Shown one piece after another: positions 14,975-16,175 of a stretch of DNA of 16,175 nt. The notes beneath the pieces were generated by a model that ran no database searches, was not told where the DNA came from, and saw only the letters and a list, made by a program, of their open reading frames with translations. Where the stretch lies: positions 1 to 16,175 of the forward strand of contig JAEZLX010000235.1 in NCBI GenBank assembly GCA_023415035.1, read 5' to 3'. How positions within the stretch are numbered: position 1 is the stretch's first letter; the number at the start of each line of letters is the position of its first letter. The translations under genes were made by a program, and so were the position numbers. Source of the stretch: Pseudomonadota bacterium. GTDB lineage: Bacteria; Pseudomonadota; Gammaproteobacteria; Burkholderiales; Burkholderiaceae_C.

Positions 14975-15101
14975 GGTTTCCTTCATGCCGATCATGGCCG
15001 CGCTGCCCCGACATGGGGTGGATAGGAGCCGCGACTACCCCACGGAAAACCCGTGGCGGTTTCGGCCGCGGCAGCCGGCCAGAGGATCGAAAAGCCTTGG
15101 A
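14975..15101 (-). promoter_or_regulatory. Structured rplS leader candidate (trmD-rplS gap)
   Basis: In mRNA order the gap holds three stem-loops. The first is CGGCC/GGCCG (15076-15080 with 15064-15068, 7-base loop). The second is CCACGG/CCGTGG (15051-15056 with 15040-15045, 5-base loop). The third is CCCC/GGGG (15015-15018 with 15006-15009, 5-base loop). The AAGGA ribosome site follows. Ribosomal-protein leaders often bind their own product, so autoregulation is possible, but I cannot match this to a known leader family. Confidence 0.35.
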
Positions 15102-15129
15102 TTATAACAACCTTTGCTCCCGCAGATAA
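15101..15129 (-). promoter_or_regulatory. Possible internal promoter for rplS
   Basis: Read on the - strand, a perfect TATAAT (15106 to 15101) overlaps the trmD stop codon. A 17-base spacer puts TTATCT (15129 to 15124) at the -35 place, which is a poor match to TTGACA. The -10 stands out in such GC-rich DNA. Transcription would start near 15094 and give a leader of about 120 bases. Confidence 0.35.
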
Positions 15130-15878
15130 GCCTTGTCGGCCGCATCGAGCCGGCCTTCCGCCAGCGCCTTCTCCAGCAGGTCGGGCCGCAGGCGCGCCGT
15201 GAGCGACAGGCTCTGCTCGCGCCGGTAGCGATGGATGTGCGCGTGGTTGCCGCCCAGCAGCACCTCGGGCACCGCCATGGGGCCTTCCGGCCCCTGCCAG
15301 ACCTCCGGGCGCGTGTGATGCGGACTGTCCAGCAGGCCGTCCAGCGCGGGATTGAAACTGTCTTGCTGATGGCTGCCCTCGTCGCCCAGCACGCCGGGCA
15401 TCAGGCGCGCCACCGCATCGAGCAGCGCCATCGCCGCAACTTCCCCACCCGAGAGCACGAAGTCGCCGAGACTGATCTGCCGGTCGACGCAGGCATCGAT
15501 GAAGCGCTGATCGATGCCCTCGTAGCGCCCGCAAACCAGGATTGCGCCGGTACTGTCGCGCCACTGCTGGACCGACGCATGATCCAGACGCTCGCCGATG
15601 GGGGAGAAGAGCACCACCGGTGCGCGCGCGTCCTCGGGCTCCTGGCGGTCGGTGCGAATGGCCTGCAGGCACCGCCACAGCGGCTCTGCCATCATCACCA
15701 TCCCGGGGCCACCACCAAAGGGCCGGTCATCGACACGGCGGTAGTTGCCCTCGGCCCAGTCGCGCGGATTCCACAGGCGCACGTCAACCTGGCCGCCTTC
15801 GAACGCGCGGCGGTTCATGCCGCACCTCAGAAAGGGCTCGAACAGCTCGGGAGACAGGGTGACGACGTCAAAGCGCAT
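15102..15878 (-). CDS. trmD: tRNA (guanine-N1-)-methyltransferase (m1G37)
   Basis: Methylates G37 of tRNAs that read CNN and some other codons, preventing +1 frameshifting. The 258-residue SPOUT protein has the TrmD signatures: MRFDVVTLSPELF at the start, RPFGGGPGMVM (52-62), the S-adenosylmethionine knot segments VVLFSPIGERLDH, GRYEGIDQRF (118-126) and ISLGDFVLSGGE (135-146), and GLLDSPHHTRPE with the catalytic Asp at 184. ATG 15878 is the family start; an in-frame ATG at 15899 would add seven unrelated residues. It lies between rimM (59 bp upstream) and rplS, the classical operon order. Its stop codon overlaps a TATAAT that may drive rplS. Confidence 0.98.
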   Translation of the reverse strand: MRFDVVTLSPELFEPFLRCGMNRRAFEGGQVDVRLWNPRDWAEGNYRRVDDRPFGGGPGMVMMAEPLWRCLQAIRTDRQEPEDARAPVVLFSPIGERLDHASVQQWRDSTGAILVCGRYEGIDQRFIDACVDRQISLGDFVLSGGEVAAMALLDAVARLMPGVLGDEGSHQQDSFNPALDGLLDSPHHTRPEVWQGPEGPMAVPEVLLGGNHAHIHRYRREQSLSLTARLRPDLLEKALAEGRLDAADKAYLREQRLL

Positions 15879-15937
15879 GGGGGTATTGTCACACCCCATG
15901 ACCGGTCGGGCACCGCGGTGGCCAGCAGAGCGCCGGC

Positions 15938-16175
15938 TCAGTAGTCTTTGTGCCAGTCGGCCGTGATCCGGCGGCCCGCCAGATCGCCCTCGTCGATGTA
16001 CGCATCCCCGAAGGGGATCATCCGCTCGGCCTTGCGCTCGCGCCCGTCCACGGTTTCGGTGTAGCCGAGCACGAGCACGGCGTGCGGCCCGGTGGGCATG
16101 AGGTCCTGCACCACGCCCAGGTGCTCGCCCTCGCGGTTGAGCACGGACAGGCCGATGAGATCCACCCAGTAGTAC
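15938..16175 (-). CDS. rimM: Ribosome maturation factor RimM, C-terminal part (5' end outside window)
   Basis: The frame is open from the right edge of the window to the stop at 15938-15940. It reads YYWVDLIGLSVLNREGEHLG at its start, then VLVLGY, the RMIPFGDAYI strand and a short end with WHKDY. This is the PRC-barrel domain of RimM, which binds protein S19 during 30S head assembly. The YYWVDLIG segment marks the entrance to that domain, so roughly the N-terminal half of the protein is missing from the window. A GTG at 16165 lies inside the domain and is not a start. Being followed by trmD and rplS supports the call. Confidence 0.93.
   Translation of the reverse strand, partial: YYWVDLIGLSVLNREGEHLGVVQDLMPTGPHAVLVLGYTETVDGRERKAERMIPFGDAYIDEGDLAGRRITADWHKDY

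Noticed and set aside
1..16175. tRNA, CRISPR, insertion sequence, prophage or toxin-antitoxin genes
   Set aside because: Reading through found no repeat-spacer pattern, no transposase or integrase motifs, no terminal inverted repeats and no tRNA-like cloverleaf.

Overview
This is a GC-rich, gene-dense stretch of a proteobacterial chromosome. It is most likely from a betaproteobacterium of the order Burkholderiales. That call rests on the protein flavour and on the block orn / M48 protease / rsgA / CobD-AmpE-like protein / CoA-type Nudix / rplS-trmD-rimM, an arrangement I recall from Bordetella-like and Burkholderia-like genomes. No search was run, so the genus is open.

Region A (1-7874, all on the + strand) is the end of a surface-polysaccharide (O-antigen or capsule type) cluster. 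It holds the tail of a probable family 2 glycosyltransferase, a membrane acyltransferase, an NDP-sugar SDR reductase/epimerase, a small monotopic phosphoglycosyl transferase, a WbpM-type 4,6-dehydratase, an unusual Rossmann-SAF oxidoreductase (COG4091-like), and a second acyltransferase carrying a C-terminal SGNH domain. Several start codons overlap the preceding stop, so the genes look like one translationally coupled operon. The dehydratase, SDR and phosphoglycosyl transferase together predict that an N-acetyl-6-deoxyhexosamine (QuiNAc or FucNAc type) is the first sugar loaded on undecaprenyl phosphate. The two acyltransferases would decorate the polymer. The SAF oxidoreductase is the piece with no obvious place in this scheme.

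Region B (7880-10542, - strand) holds orn (oligoribonuclease) and, downstream of it, an RhlE-like DEAD-box RNA helicase with an Arg/Gly-rich tail. The 341-bp gap between them contains four inverted repeats. One is a perfect 8+1+8 palindrome touching the helicase ribosome-binding site.

Region C (10612-12851, + strand) encodes a membrane M48/STE24-type zinc protease and the ribosome-assembly GTPase RsgA, with a 4-bp TTGA overlap.

Region D (12864-16175, - strand) is the conserved rimM-trmD-rplS ribosomal/tRNA-modification operon (rimM cut by the window edge). It ends in a textbook terminator, followed closely by a CoA-type Nudix hydrolase and a CobD/AmpE-family membrane protein. The 127-bp trmD-rplS gap carries three small hairpins and a consensus-like TATAAT, which suggests a separately expressed, structured rplS leader.

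I saw no tRNA, rRNA, CRISPR array, insertion sequence or phage gene. The best leads for novelty are the SAF oxidoreductase inside the polysaccharide cluster and the structured leaders of the helicase and of rplS.
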